Assembly (NCBI GenBank): GCA_037355855.1
Contig: CM074762.1
Span: 992,001-1,056,000, forward strand
Length of the DNA stretch: 64,000 nucleotides
Direction of reading: 5' to 3'
Origin: Pseudo-nitzschia pungens
Lineage: Eukaryota; Bacillariophyta; Bacillariophyceae; Bacillariales; Bacillariaceae
Shown in pieces: positions 22,046-32,781 of the stretch. The position numbers and the translations under genes are program-made. The notes under the pieces were generated by a model. The model did no database searches and was not told the origin of the DNA. It saw nothing but the letters and a program-made list of their open reading frames with translations. The number at the start of each line of letters is the position of its first letter. Position 1 is the first letter of the stretch.

Positions 22046-22632
22046 TGCTGTCCGCCCCTGTATTATCCACGCTTTGCTGCTGCTTGCTGCCCCCCCCTGT
22101 ATTATCAACGCGTTGCTGCTTTCTGTGTATCAACGCTTTGCTGCTTGCTGTCCCCCCCTGTATTATCGACGCGTTGCTGCTGCTTGCTGCTTGCCGTCCC
22201 CCCCCTGTATTATTGACGCGTTGCTGCTGCTTGCTGTCCCCCCCCTGTATTATATCGACGCGTTGAAACCACTCGCTGTTAGCATCGCTCGCTGTTGCCC
22301 TAACTCCCTGCTAAGTTGCAGTTTGCTACGCGCTTTGGCTCTGGTATCTGCCGGATCCACCATGGTCAAGGTGTTCGTCGGTATGTGTTCTCGTTATTGT
22401 GATGCGAACACCAAAAATAGACGATTTTGAAGAGTTTAGTGAAGCGCTCAAACAAGGGGTTTCCACCAACAAAAGAGGATACTTTAAAGGGTTATAGGAA
22501 TTTGTCTATTACAGAATAATTTTTTGGCATTGGTATGTGCACCTTCCCTGCACGCTCAGTGTAAATTCGTGTAAATTGGTTACATTTTGGGCGCGCACTC
22601 GACCAGTCTCAATTGTTATCGGACTCGTAGTA

Positions 22633-23622
22633 AATAAATAACGAACTCGGTATTCTTCTAGTGATAGAGAACACAGAGAAGTTTCAGAACGTTCGATTAA
22701 GGATACGGTTTTTCGATGGTTCTTGGTTCAAGTTCTCCATTCTTCTTTTGAAGAGAAGAATCCTGTGAAAGTGAGGATTGCAATAAGAAAATTAGCATGA
22801 ATTATGGGTAAGACCTTACACCCGGGCAATGATTGAGAGCAATGATTATATTATTTTTATTCGATGCGAGGTATCTTGCTTTCTTCCAAATCAGTCACAA
22901 AAAGTGCCCCAACTTAGCAGTTGCCGGTAAGTTACGTCATCAGGCTTTTCGAAAGCGTCAGATGGTGGCGACAAGCAGGCAGAATAACAATAAAGCAGGG
23001 AGAGTAACGGTAATAGTGACGATTATTAATGCTCATGTTGAACGAACAAGGTGCCGGAAAAACTACATGGGCGATTGTATTATGCGCTTCAAAGAACATG
23101 AGTCGAAAATCTGGAGGGCCGAAGGCAAAATGCCGATGCCCGGGTGACTGAATTTTCGTCCGAATGCTTGATCCTCTCTCCCCCCAATCGAATCGAATCA
23201 TTGAACACGTTCAATCAATCCATCTCCGAGGAAACACTTCCGGGCAGGCAGAGCAATGCCGAGGTTTCGGACAGGCGAAATCCCATTTCCATCGCCGCGA
23301 GATTCCAAAACGAGTTTGACGGATTGAGACCCGCGTCACGGATGGCTTTGCCGAAACGTATTTGGGTGCTGGTAGGCTGCAGAATGTGTCGATGCTGCCA
23401 CGAGAATAGATGTCGTCCGAATCATCCTCCCGGGCATCGATCGATCCGTGCAAAAGAAACAGAACTTCAAAACCCCGATCGCATCCCCGCGCATGGGTTC
23501 GGTTCGTCCGGTGCCGAAACTCGTCGGGCTGCGGCAACCGAATGCCCGTGTCGGGGCGATAGTCGTGTCTATTGAACTCGCCGTTCCGTTGCGTTGCGTT
23601 TCTCGTATCAATGAATTCCATC
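22633..23622. other. Intergenic, no gene seen
   Basis: About 1 kb between the foldback element and the RluA-type gene. Open frames are short and unrecognised; the 3' end of the pseudouridine synthase transcript should lie in the right part. Confidence 0.4.
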
Positions 23623-25371
23623 CTAAAGCACGGAGTGGTTTTCCCCGTGCATCCATCGATGAAACTTGGCCGGCAGCGGGATGCGGATGCTCAGTTCGGA
23701 TTGCGGTTCCGAACTTCCCTCGGTATCGGTCCACTCGACGAGCGTTTCTCCCCCCAACGACGACGACGACGATGGCGCCGCCGCCGCCGCGGAGCCCTTC
23801 CCCCGGTCGTGCGGAAACCGCAGCGCGTGACAGCACAGGTACATTCCGTCGGTGCGCAGGTGACGCGCTCCGCCTCCACCGTCGTACCTGGCATCTCCGA
23901 CGATGGGCGTCCCCAGGCAGTAGGAGAGATGCCTGCGGATCTGGTGGGTCCTCCCGGTCCTCGGGACGACTTCCACCAGGGCGATTCGCTCGCCGAGGGA
24001 GATCGCGGGCGTCACCGCTACCGCCCGGACGTGGGACAACGATTCCTTGCCCTCGATGGGATGGTCGACCACCAGCCATGGTGGATACGGATCCGTTCGT
24101 GGTTGTGTTCGTGTTCGTGTCCGTGTTCGTGGTTCCGGTCGGCTTTCGGTTTCGTTCTCGGCATCCGCACTCGCCGCCGCCGCCGCCGCGGCAGAAACCC
24201 TCGAATCGTCGCCGTCTCCGCGACCGTCCGGAAAAAACGACAGCAGCCGGGACGACAGGGAGGGATCGCGGTCAAAGACCAGGGCGGTGTACGTCTTTTT
24301 TACGCTGCGGGTGGCAAAGGCCCCCGAGAGCTCTCGCATGGTCGCCAGGGTCTTGGCCACCACCACCAGTCCGCTGGTCCCGCGATCCAGCCGGTGGACG
24401 GGACGCGGTCCGTAGGAGGGATCGAGCGGCGACGGCGCCAGCAAGAACCCGAGGACCGATTGCAGATCGGTCCGATCGCCGCTCCCGCCGCCGATGGTAG
24501 TGGTGTTCTCCGGTTTGTTGACCACCGCGAGGAAGTCGTCCTGGTAGACGACGGAGGTCCGGACCAGCGCGTCCCCGCACGGCGGGAAGAGGTGCTTCGT
24601 CACCGAGCACGGATACCGGTCCGCGCGGAGAGTCGGTTCTACCAGGACAAGGACCGCGGTGCGGGGATCCAACACCGATGTGGTGGCGGCAATGTGGTGC
24701 TTCTGCAACTCGCAAAGCGAGAGGCGGAGGGGATCGAGCTGTTCTTGCTGCTGCTGCAGCAGCTCCGGAATGTCGTGTCGACTCGTGGTTTCGAATGCGG
24801 CGGCCTCTGGGCTTTCCAAAGCATTCTTTGTGGCGTTGAAGACGAGAACCCTGCCAAATTCCAACGAACGCCGAGCCTGGGACCTGGAAGGGAATACACC
24901 GTTCGGATTCCAGGCGAGCAAAGCCCCGATCACATCCAGTGACGGATCAATGGGAGCTTCCTCCGTACCATCCTTCGCGTTGCTGATGCTGCTGCTGCTG
25001 ATGCTACTGCTGATGCTACTGCTGCTGTTCTCGTTTTGTTCCAGAAGATCGTGCAGCGGACACCGATCGACGACTCTGTATTCGTAGGAAAGGTGGTGGG
25101 TTTTCGACGAGGCATCGGTCTTGGAAGGATGCTGGTTCGCTCGTGCATCGACGGTTTTTGTTTCGTCCACGGATACCGATACGACGATCGTCTGGTGCAG
25201 TTGTGGAGGAAGGGGCGACAGGGAAGCGACGAAATAATTATTATTATTTGGAATCCACGCAGCGATCATTGCCACGCCCACCATCGCGTTGACAATACTC
25301 CCTGACATCCTGTTGGCGAGACGGAGCGCTCGAAGCAGCGGCACCAGCAGCATCGGCGGCAGTGGTGTCAT
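23623..25371 (-). CDS. RluA-family pseudouridine synthase
   Basis: 582 residues, single exon, ATG at 25371. The catalytic motif HRLDRGTSGL with its Asp lies near residue 325, preceded by VVYQDDFLAVVNKP (strand motif I) and followed by KKTYTALV (motif II) and RTGRTHQIRRHL (motif III near 470). These define enzymes that convert specific uridines in rRNA or tRNA to pseudouridine. The first 45 residues are hydrophobic and basic, so targeting to an organelle or the ER is possible; no clear ASAFAP motif is seen. An Asn run (NNNN near 43) and an Ala-rich plus RTRTRTRT-rich insertion (about 385-430) interrupt the domain and are atypical of bacterial members. The RNA target cannot be predicted. Confidence 0.9.
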   Translation of the reverse strand: MTPLPPMLLVPLLRALRLANRMSGSIVNAMVGVAMIAAWIPNNNNYFVASLSPLPPQLHQTIVVSVSVDETKTVDARANQHPSKTDASSKTHHLSYEYRVVDRCPLHDLLEQNENSSSSISSSISSSSISNAKDGTEEAPIDPSLDVIGALLAWNPNGVFPSRSQARRSLEFGRVLVFNATKNALESPEAAAFETTSRHDIPELLQQQQEQLDPLRLSLCELQKHHIAATTSVLDPRTAVLVLVEPTLRADRYPCSVTKHLFPPCGDALVRTSVVYQDDFLAVVNKPENTTTIGGGSGDRTDLQSVLGFLLAPSPLDPSYGPRPVHRLDRGTSGLVVVAKTLATMRELSGAFATRSVKKTYTALVFDRDPSLSSRLLSFFPDGRGDGDDSRVSAAAAAAASADAENETESRPEPRTRTRTRTQPRTDPYPPWLVVDHPIEGKESLSHVRAVAVTPAISLGERIALVEVVPRTGRTHQIRRHLSYCLGTPIVGDARYDGGGGARHLRTDGMYLCCHALRFPHDRGKGSAAAAAPSSSSSLGGETLVEWTDTEGSSEPQSELSIRIPLPAKFHRWMHGENHSVL

Positions 25372-25702
25372 TGCGGGACGGACTCATCCACAGTCTGCAA
25401 AGGAGCACAGTCTGATACCGCAAAGGGGCGTGGATATGGATCACCAATTCTCGAAGTTTGGGAACGGTCCGTGAACGAAGCAATCGATCCCATTTCCAAT
25501 GGGTGCAGCTGTTGTACCGGTAATTACGTTGTACCGTAGGGTAGGATCCGGGGGACCTCGTTCCGATCAACAACTAACGGTACGTTACCGTAAGGTTAAA
25601 CCTTACTGTACGAAGTAAACAATCAACTTGACGCCAACAGAATGGAAACAGGTGTGACGACCGCAGGATGCGGCCGTGATGGAACAGAAGCAGTTTCAAA
25701 AT
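25372..25702. other. Intergenic; AACCTTAC palindrome
   Basis: A 330-nt gap upstream of the RluA-type gene. GTAAGGTTAAACCTTAC is at 25590-25606, identical to a site at 30239-30255. Likely contains the promoter of the pseudouridine synthase gene. Confidence 0.4.
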
Positions 25703-25773
25703 GCTTTGTCAGTTGAATGGTAAAATATCTGCCTTCCAAGCAGATGTCCTGGGTTCGATTCCCAGACAAAGCA
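25703..25773 (+). tRNA. tRNA-Gly (UCC)
   Basis: A 71-nt cloverleaf can be drawn: acceptor GCTTTGT with ACAAAGC, a 3-bp D stem, anticodon stem TCTGC/GCAGA with loop CTTCCAA (anticodon TCC), a 4-nt variable loop, T stem CTGGG/CCCAG with loop TTCGATT, discriminator A at 25773. The internal B box GGTTCGATTCC matches the polymerase III consensus exactly; the A box is recognisable. No intron. Position 8 is C instead of the usual T. It is followed by ordinary non-coding DNA; CCA is not encoded. Confidence 0.9.
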
Positions 25774-27032
25774 CACTTTAACGATCTAATGCTGGTGGTG
25801 GCTGTTTGTTCTTGTAGTAGTGATTGTATTTGACCAGTGTAACTTTTGGTAGTAAACAAGAGGAGCGCTACCAGCATGTTGGCCTGTGTTTGCTTCAAAA
25901 GTGGTGATATTGCTTCTTCCTTCTTGTTACTAGCACCAGATGTCACCTCAAAACATCATGTTGCTTACACACAAACCAAACCTTTGGACTGGCAGCAAGG
26001 GCGCAAAGAAGTCTGCAAAAAAGAGGGAAAGTGCTGTTGCTGTTCTGTGTTGTCGTGTTTCTATTCCCGTACTAGTAGTAGTACTACTCATAGTATTAGT
26101 ACTGCATCATCGAAGAGCAGAGGAGGACGAATAACTTTTTATTCTACTAGTACTACTCCTAGAGTACTAGTAGTACTACTAGTATAATGTGGGGAGATTG
26201 CTAGTTGTTCTAGTAGTACTACTGCTAGTAGTACTTCTGATCACAATCCCTGGTGATTGATGTTGTCTTTTCTTACGAAGAAAGAACTCTATAATAATTA
26301 AAAGTGATTTTCTGCCATCAAGAGTTTGCGTAATCTCCTCAACCGTATAATACTTTTTAAAATGATATTCTGCCAAGAAGAGTTTTCGCAATGTCCTCAG
26401 TCTCAATCGATTCATCATCAAAGATTGGTCCGTTTATCGATTCATCATCAAAGAGTGGTCGGTACAAGAAGATGGAAAGGTGCCATGAAATAAGGTTGTT
26501 GAGTTCTTGAAAAGACAAATACTAAAGTTTTTAGCGTACTACAACGAATGACCACTGCTGCAAAGCAAAGCCAGATTTGACCTCCTCGATGTACTAGTAA
26601 AAAGGTTCATCAATCCCACCGTTGTTCGCTACATTTTGAGAATGAATCAATCCGCCTTCCCAACTACAAATCACTCGTCGGATATCTTTTCATGAATAAG
26701 TTACAATCCTGTCGACACGTTCTTATACTTGAACGGACGTACTACAAGAAGAAGAAGAAAGTTCATTCGCCGAAAGGCAATCGAAAGCCTATGGGTGATA
26801 GATATCCTCTAACATAATTGTAGGGGGTTTTGGTTCCATTAACGTCTCTTTTTTGCAAACAATTTTGCTATTATTTTATTCTATATTTCCTTTCAAGGAT
26901 TGTAGAGTCAACATTTTATTACTGAGAAACATCTGCATCGCGACGATATCTCTAGTGACTAGAGCATGCACAATACAGTGGTGCTGCCTGCGCTCGGTTC
27001 ATCATCATGCCGGACACTTGCACATTTTACAT
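25774..27032. other. Intergenic with CTAGTAGTACT microsatellite
   Basis: About 1.3 kb without a supported gene. ACTAGTAGTACTACT-type self-complementary repeats run from 26066 to 26235; a related tract lies at 32258-32285. A TCGATTCATCATCAAAGA repeat occurs twice at 26407-26455. Confidence 0.5.
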
Positions 27033-29552
27033 TTAGGCTTCGAATAACCCCGACGACGACTGCTGGAATTCCGTTTGAGATGATTCCCGGACTCGTCGAG
27101 CCCCGTGATAGTCCATCGTGTCGAGAGCGCGAGCACTACTCAGATGGGCCACCAGGTCTCTCGAAGGCTTGCGCCAGGAATCGTAAAAGTAAGCGCTCGT
27201 GGCATCCGAGAAAGACGAAACGGTAGTCATGTGATCGGTATCGGCATGCACGGAATCGGGAATGTCACCGCGGAGGTGGCGAATTTCTTTCTCCTTCGAG
27301 TTCTCCTCATCGAACTTGTTGAGCTTTTCTTCGACATCGTGTTGGTCAATGTCGTGGTGTGCTCGGAACAGCATGGATCCGACGATGGCGTTGCTCGGCA
27401 AGGCCAGGGGTTTCGTGTACGATCCCGCGGATGATCTCGATCGAGAGGGTCGAGAAACCTTTTTCTCCACCGAAAAACCACCAACGGATCGATTCTCGTT
27501 GTCCATGTAATCATCATCGATGTATTGATTACCTCTCGGTCGGCTGTACGACGAATGATCGTGCAGAGAGTTAGGAGGGCGTCTATTCGCACTATTTCTG
27601 CGTTCGAGTCTCGAACTTCCTTGCCTCATACTGGAAGGTCTTTCCCACGGACCAACATCCTCGAAGCTATCGTCATCGTCATCCTCTACATCGTCATCAT
27701 CTTCATCATTTCTCCGAAGAGGGGGATGGTTTTTCTGGTACGCTTTCCAATCACCGTCGCGATTCCCGTGTCGATTGGATTCGAAAGCAACGTTTTCTTT
27801 TGCGCTGACCGTTCTCTGCTGAGGATCAAAAGGATCGGTTGGTGGCATTTGAATGCTACCCGATGCAATGGAAGGATTTCTGTTCCCAGATCGTGGCTGA
27901 GCATCAAAGTCATCGAACTTGAATTCGGAAGCTTTCTGGTACGCGTTTTCCGATCCCCAATCATTTTTCTTCGTGTATGGGAGCGAATTCTTCTTTCCAC
28001 CACTCGATTGCGTGTTTTTCAATGTCAGAGGTTGCCGACCACTCTGAGGGGTTACAGAATTCCTCTTCTTGTGGACTGGACTGGGGCTGTAACAAAGCGA
28101 CTTGGTACTTACTTGGTGCGATGCAACCGACGTTGTACTGACCTGTTGTAGGTAACGCTCTTCGAGTCGGCCTCTTCGTGATTGACTGTGTGGCGGTTCG
28201 GCGAATTCGTTCGACGACTTGAAACTGCGCTCGAAGTACGCATCGCCCCAGGAGGAAGAGATGTCGGATTCGCATGCTAGTTTCGGTCGATTTTGTTCTT
28301 GCTTCCCAGCAAAATCAGGGAAGAATTCATCCTTTTTCGTATCGTGTGGAAAGAAAGCATCAAAATCCTTTTGTTCTTCCTTATTCATGTTGCCATCCTT
28401 TTGACAGAATGGATCGAACTCTTTCACTTCAAGAGTATCGTTTCGGGACGTTGATTGGATGCCACCTACCGCTTCCGAAGCGGCACTGTTCCTTTGGTTG
28501 TTCTTGGTACGTTGCTGAATTCGTGTTCCTTGGCTGGTCTGGCTGCAGCTGAATTCCGTGTAATCGTCGTCGTAGGTTTTGTCGCCAAACGGATAATCGA
28601 GTGGAAGCTGCAAAGTTGACTCCACCACGGTCGACGCCTTGTCCTCGTCGATGGTGAACTGATAGAACTTGCGTTCTTTCACCATTCTCTCCATTCCATC
28701 CATGGCAGAGCTTTTCTCTGCATTGACGTCACTGGCATTGTTGAACGAAGAATCCATCTTGGCAAGGTTGCTCATGGTCAGCGTTGTGGTTTGTTCTTTG
28801 GAGAAGAATTCTGTCGGATCACTCGAGGACGGATTGGGAGTTTTCTTGGAGGACGATGTTTGATGGGAAGCAGGGAATAGTTCGTCACGAGGAGGGACGA
28901 CGGGAGACGTCATCGAGTTGGCAGCATTCTCGTCGTTCCGGTTGATCTGGAAACCAAAAGAATCCGTTGCAGAGGATCCACCCATGGCGCCAAAAAAAGG
29001 ATCGTTTTTGGCATCGGTCGCTTCAGCGCCAAAAAAAGGATCGTTTTTGGCATCGGTCGCTTCATTGTTGCCAAACGTATCGTTGGTGGCCCATTCCAGC
29101 TCATCCAACTGTTTCTTCGACGGAGTTTTCTTCTCGGAAGCTGGTCCACGGATGGAAGACGTATCCTTGACGGGCGGCTTGATGGGAGTGAATTCTTTCT
29201 TCCTTCCATTGCTGTTCTTGGTGGGAGTTCGTTTCACGAGCGATGGTGCCTTCTCGCAAACAACATCTCTGTCACACTCTCCGCTCTCGCTCTGAGTCGA
29301 ACGAAGCGTGGAATTATTGTCGATGCCCCAGGAAGAAGAAAAAGAATTCTCTATCTGGAACGTTCCCGATAGACTGTCGTCGTCTTCGCCATCCAGCCGT
29401 TCGAATTGATTTCTTCGGGATCTCCACTTGCTTCCCTCATTGCCACTCGATTTTCCACTCGATGATTTTATAGGAAATTCCCCGCTTCCACTGTTGTTGA
29501 GAGAAGAAAAGCTGCTCCCCTTCTTCAGCATTCGTCGGACGAATCCTGGCAT
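27033..29552 (-). CDS. Unrecognised Ser-rich low-complexity protein
   Basis: 839 residues, single exon, ATG at 29552. No known domain is recognised. It is rich in Ser, Asn, Asp, Lys and Phe, with acidic DDDDDVEDDDDD near residue 640. A 13-residue unit EATDAKNDPFFGA is tandemly duplicated (about 163-188; 39-bp repeat at 28989-29066). Repeated PFF/AFF motifs (DPFFG, FDAFFPHD, DEFFPDF) resemble short endocytic or scaffold-binding motifs (NPF/DPF-like), which is inference. The C-terminal 130 residues look more ordered: SNAIVGSMLFRAHHDIDQHD, a charged helix, then SATSAYFYDSWRKPS-like sequence. It could be a cytoplasmic scaffold; no signal peptide or membrane helix is seen. Confidence 0.75.
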   Translation of the reverse strand: MPGFVRRMLKKGSSFSSLNNSGSGEFPIKSSSGKSSGNEGSKWRSRRNQFERLDGEDDDSLSGTFQIENSFSSSWGIDNNSTLRSTQSESGECDRDVVCEKAPSLVKRTPTKNSNGRKKEFTPIKPPVKDTSSIRGPASEKKTPSKKQLDELEWATNDTFGNNEATDAKNDPFFGAEATDAKNDPFFGAMGGSSATDSFGFQINRNDENAANSMTSPVVPPRDELFPASHQTSSSKKTPNPSSSDPTEFFSKEQTTTLTMSNLAKMDSSFNNASDVNAEKSSAMDGMERMVKERKFYQFTIDEDKASTVVESTLQLPLDYPFGDKTYDDDYTEFSCSQTSQGTRIQQRTKNNQRNSAASEAVGGIQSTSRNDTLEVKEFDPFCQKDGNMNKEEQKDFDAFFPHDTKKDEFFPDFAGKQEQNRPKLACESDISSSWGDAYFERSFKSSNEFAEPPHSQSRRGRLEERYLQQVSTTSVASHQVSTKSLCYSPSPVHKKRNSVTPQSGRQPLTLKNTQSSGGKKNSLPYTKKNDWGSENAYQKASEFKFDDFDAQPRSGNRNPSIASGSIQMPPTDPFDPQQRTVSAKENVAFESNRHGNRDGDWKAYQKNHPPLRRNDEDDDDVEDDDDDSFEDVGPWERPSSMRQGSSRLERRNSANRRPPNSLHDHSSYSRPRGNQYIDDDYMDNENRSVGGFSVEKKVSRPSRSRSSAGSYTKPLALPSNAIVGSMLFRAHHDIDQHDVEEKLNKFDEENSKEKEIRHLRGDIPDSVHADTDHMTTVSSFSDATSAYFYDSWRKPSRDLVAHLSSARALDTMDYHGARRVRESSQTEFQQSSSGLFEA

Positions 29553-32500
29553 GATGGCGATTTGTTATTTTTATGTTTAGGAACAAGAATGTTTCGCAAT
29601 AACGACTTTTGTCAAGAACAGTTAACAGTAAATGTTCTCGTTAGAGATAGGGCAAAGTAGGATTGCAGCGATCTGTCTTTCCAAACGGTATGTGTGAGCC
29701 CACAACATCACGATCGTTGTGAATCGATTTTCGATCCCTGGTTCGCGGAATTCCTTCGGGACCGGACGGGGGCGCCCTTTTGTCGATCGCCGAATGTGTG
29801 TCGCTTCGTTTCTGCGATATGAGTTCGCCTGGCTCGTAAACTGCCATTTTTTCATGTGACTGACAGTTTTGCGCGCCAGCACATGATGTGTTTTTTGATG
29901 GTAGGAAATACGAATTAATACTACTTCGTACCGTATCTACTACGAAATACGTAGAAGTAAGATCTTACGTCGAAGTAGTGATGAAGACAGTTGTCATTCG
30001 TAAAAAATGAGAGGAGGGTTCTTCGCGTTGGAGGGCTATTCGTACTGTACTCGTAATTCGAACCGTACTCGTACCTTTTTTCCAACCGTTAACACCAGTC
30101 ATCCCGGATCCCGAGTGTTGTTACGCGGTAATCCACGAGTAGGACCGATTTCTGCTAAGTCTTGGTTAGTCTTACTTTCGCTTCTGTTCTTCTCCTGTTA
30201 TACAACGTAGAATGAACAGTAAGGTTACGTACCGTACGGTAAGGTTAAACCTTACTGAGGTCTTCTTGACGTTCATGTTGTTTTTGTTTTGTTTCAAAAT
30301 TCTATTTCGGAATGAAAGACGATTAAAAATCAATGACACCTTTCTCCCGAACTCCGAACGTACTGGGTAAGATCTTAAGTTACCGGTAACCTTACGGTAG
30401 AGATGTCATCCACATACATCATCTCGTGATGCATCTACATCAAAGACCGCAAACTTGACGGTCGCACGATTCCAGCCATTGGTGCGAACCATACCGGTAC
30501 ATTTACCACAACAACACACCCAGATGGGTTCTCCCAACAACACCTTCTCAAGTTGTATGAAAGCAAACACATCTACAAGAAACCATTCGGTGAATTGCAT
30601 TATCATCACAAAGTTTACAGTCATCTCAATCATCATAAAGTAGCAGCAGAACCCATTTTAGGCTTTCTATGCTTCATAGCAACTATTCCATGCACGCACC
30701 ACTCGAGTAAAAAGGACTTCGAAAAACATCAATAGCACCGCACCTTGTCAAACACCACAAAGAAGAACCAAGAGAACAGCATCCGTTGTAAAAAAACGAA
30801 CCATGAATATTACCACCACCACCACTACTACCACCACAACCGCCGTCGCTTCGGCAATGGAATGGGCGTCGACACCGTCCGTGTCACCAAGGAAGCAAAT
30901 ACACCACAAAAAGCCTCGAAGGGGGAGGAGCCTGACTGCACGCGATCCGAGGGAGTGCACCAACGCGGCCTGCAATCTGGGCAAGCGAATGGATGCCCCG
31001 CCCCGCGGGCCGCGCCGCCACGAGCGGCATCATCATCATCATCATCATCATCATCACCACCATCATCATCATCGGCAGCAGCACCATTACGTTGGTGACC
31101 GGCGCCATCCACCGGTTTGCCATTTTTGGGGATTCGACCCTCGCGCTGTTGGTTTCGTGCCTGCTCCTGACGGTTGCGGTCGGGCTGTCACTTGCTTTGG
31201 AACCCGTGGAGCCCGGCGAGAGACGCTTCGAGTAACCTATCGAGATTCCAGTGTATATTATTTGATTCTTGTGATACACTCCTTTTTCACAGCCTTTCGG
31301 TCCGAAGGACCAGGGCAACAACAATCACCACGAGATCCCGTGTTTTTGCGAGTTCATTCGCTCGGCACGACGATGTTGTGGTTTCCTATCCGTTTGCTTC
31401 AAGCCAAGAATGAATCGATTATCGAAAGCATAGAATCGCTGCCGAAACGAGCAACGTTGACACTCCCAAACAGACTTCTACCGAGCAACACCGAAGAGCT
31501 AGCGTCATTGCCGCTCGCCGGAGCGGGATTCGCACGGATGGAATGCACTCCTCCGTTTGACTCACCGTGGTATATCTGAAGGTTGCCGTGGAATGACGGC
31601 ATGACTCCTCTTTCGTTTCGATGCAATCGGCTGGATGAAACATCGAGACACCTCCGAGGTTGTTTGTCGGAGAACTGCGACATTTCTATGAATACGAACA
31701 CGAATGCAATCCTGTGTGATGCGCTTTGATGCGCTTTTATGCGGAAAATGCAGCCACAACCTTTGATGTACTAAACCCCTTTGAACAAGAAGAGGAAATT
31801 GCACATTCACCTCCGCTGGCCATCTACTACCGTTATGAATAAAGTTCAAATCATCGTCGACATGTTACTTATACTACGCATTGGCTAACAAATCGTCATT
31901 GACACTCCATATTTAGGGAAAAAATCTTGCTATCCAATTCTACTACATCCTAGTACTACCTTGCGGCTGTTGCAAACCGTTGCAAGCGGCGGCGGCGGCA
32001 GTGGCTGCGGTGGCAGCAGTGGCGGTGATATTAACTATTCTTGGCGAGGTCATGTATCTTCAGAACTAGTAAGTTGAAGTCTTCAGCTCAGCACTATGCT
32101 CACAACTCCTGCAAATACTACTATAGTTTTGGCGAGCTGGGATTGTGGATGTATCAGCAAGCAGCAAAAAGACGTACCAGCAGGAGCAGCACCAGCAGCA
32201 GGAGGGATAGTATTCTTCGCAACTTGTAAAGAATCATATATTTTTGCAACTGCTACTACTACTAGTACTAGTACTACTACTAGCCTTATACTAGTTGAAA
32301 CAAAGAGTCCTGCTTCCTGCTACTACTTCATACCTCGGTACAGCTATCAACCTGGAAGGCAACAAACTCGCTGGTGTTTAGGATTTTGCATTCATTGTTG
32401 TTGTTCAACAGCAACCCTCTTTGTTGCACGACGGCAACAAAATGTTCTTCGACGAGATTTCCTAAAAAGACGGAGTCTCATTTGTTGCTCGACTTCTTAT

Positions 32501-32781
32501 TTACTATAATACAATATTATTATATTATTAAAAGCAAGAAAACGAAGAACTTGTAATTACTACACGTAAGATTTTAGGTCTTTATTACAGTTTTGGAATT
32601 TAGTGTGTTCCTATTTCGCTCTTTGCATTTGCATCATTTATGGAACTATCAACGAGCTACTGGTACTAGATATCGTGAAGGAACAAATTGAATGCACACT
32701 CCTACCGGTAGCGTAAATCCATGTTTTGGAGAAACAAGCATTCTGAAGGGAAGTGATCGGAAGTTCCCAAAAGACGGAATC
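29553..32781. other. Long gene-poor stretch
   Basis: About 3.2 kb with no well-supported gene. It has GTAAGGTTAAACCTTAC at 30239-30255, an ATC/CAT microsatellite at 31028-31075, a CTACTACTAGTACTAGTACT tract at 32255-32285, and GGCGGCGGCAGTGG repeats at 31988-32025. A weak small open frame at 30993-31235 is listed separately. Confidence 0.45.
30993..31235 (+). CDS. Possible small membrane protein (weak)
   Basis: 80 codons from ATG 30993. The Ile/Thr-rich run comes from the ATC microsatellite, but after it the frame reads AIHRFAIFGDSTLALLVSCL then LLTVAVGLSLALEPVEP, a plausible membrane helix outside the repeat. No homologue is recognised and the start is unsupported; upstream exons could exist. 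It may equally be a chance open frame. Confidence 0.2.
   Translation: MPRPAGRAATSGIIIIIIIIITTIIIIGSSTITLVTGAIHRFAIFGDSTLALLVSCLLLTVAVGLSLALEPVEPGERRFE

Larger units (their letters stand above)
19114..22632. mobile_element. 3.5-kb foldback element with long inverted arms
   Basis: The outer ends are inverted repeats: 19114-19440 pairs with 22305-22632 at high identity, with termini TACTACGAGTCCGATAAC and its complement. Inside, minisatellite arms are mirrored: left units at 19598-19985 read CAGCAAGCAGCAACGCGTCG plus ATAATACAGGGGG, and right units near 21000-21120, 21215-21325 and 22050-22262 read the complement. Two further inverted pairs, 19960-20040 with 21160-21225 and 20378-20470 with 21609-21690, show that the whole unit folds back. 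The right arm is longer because it holds inserts at about 21355-21575 and 21840-22045. No transposase was recognised, so it would be non-autonomous. TA at the ends suggests TA target use, but a clean target duplication was not found. Confidence 0.85.

Noticed and set aside
22720..22750. Possible second tRNA T-arm (GGTTCAAGTTCTCC)
   Set aside because: The B box does not match and no stem or cloverleaf can be drawn.
23572..24942. 456-codon plus-strand open frame
   Set aside because: Antisense shadow of the pseudouridine synthase gene, which carries all catalytic motifs.
30803..31579. 258-codon plus-strand open frame with poly-Thr and poly-His
   Set aside because: Built on ACC and ATC microsatellites; no domain or coding signal beyond the repeats.
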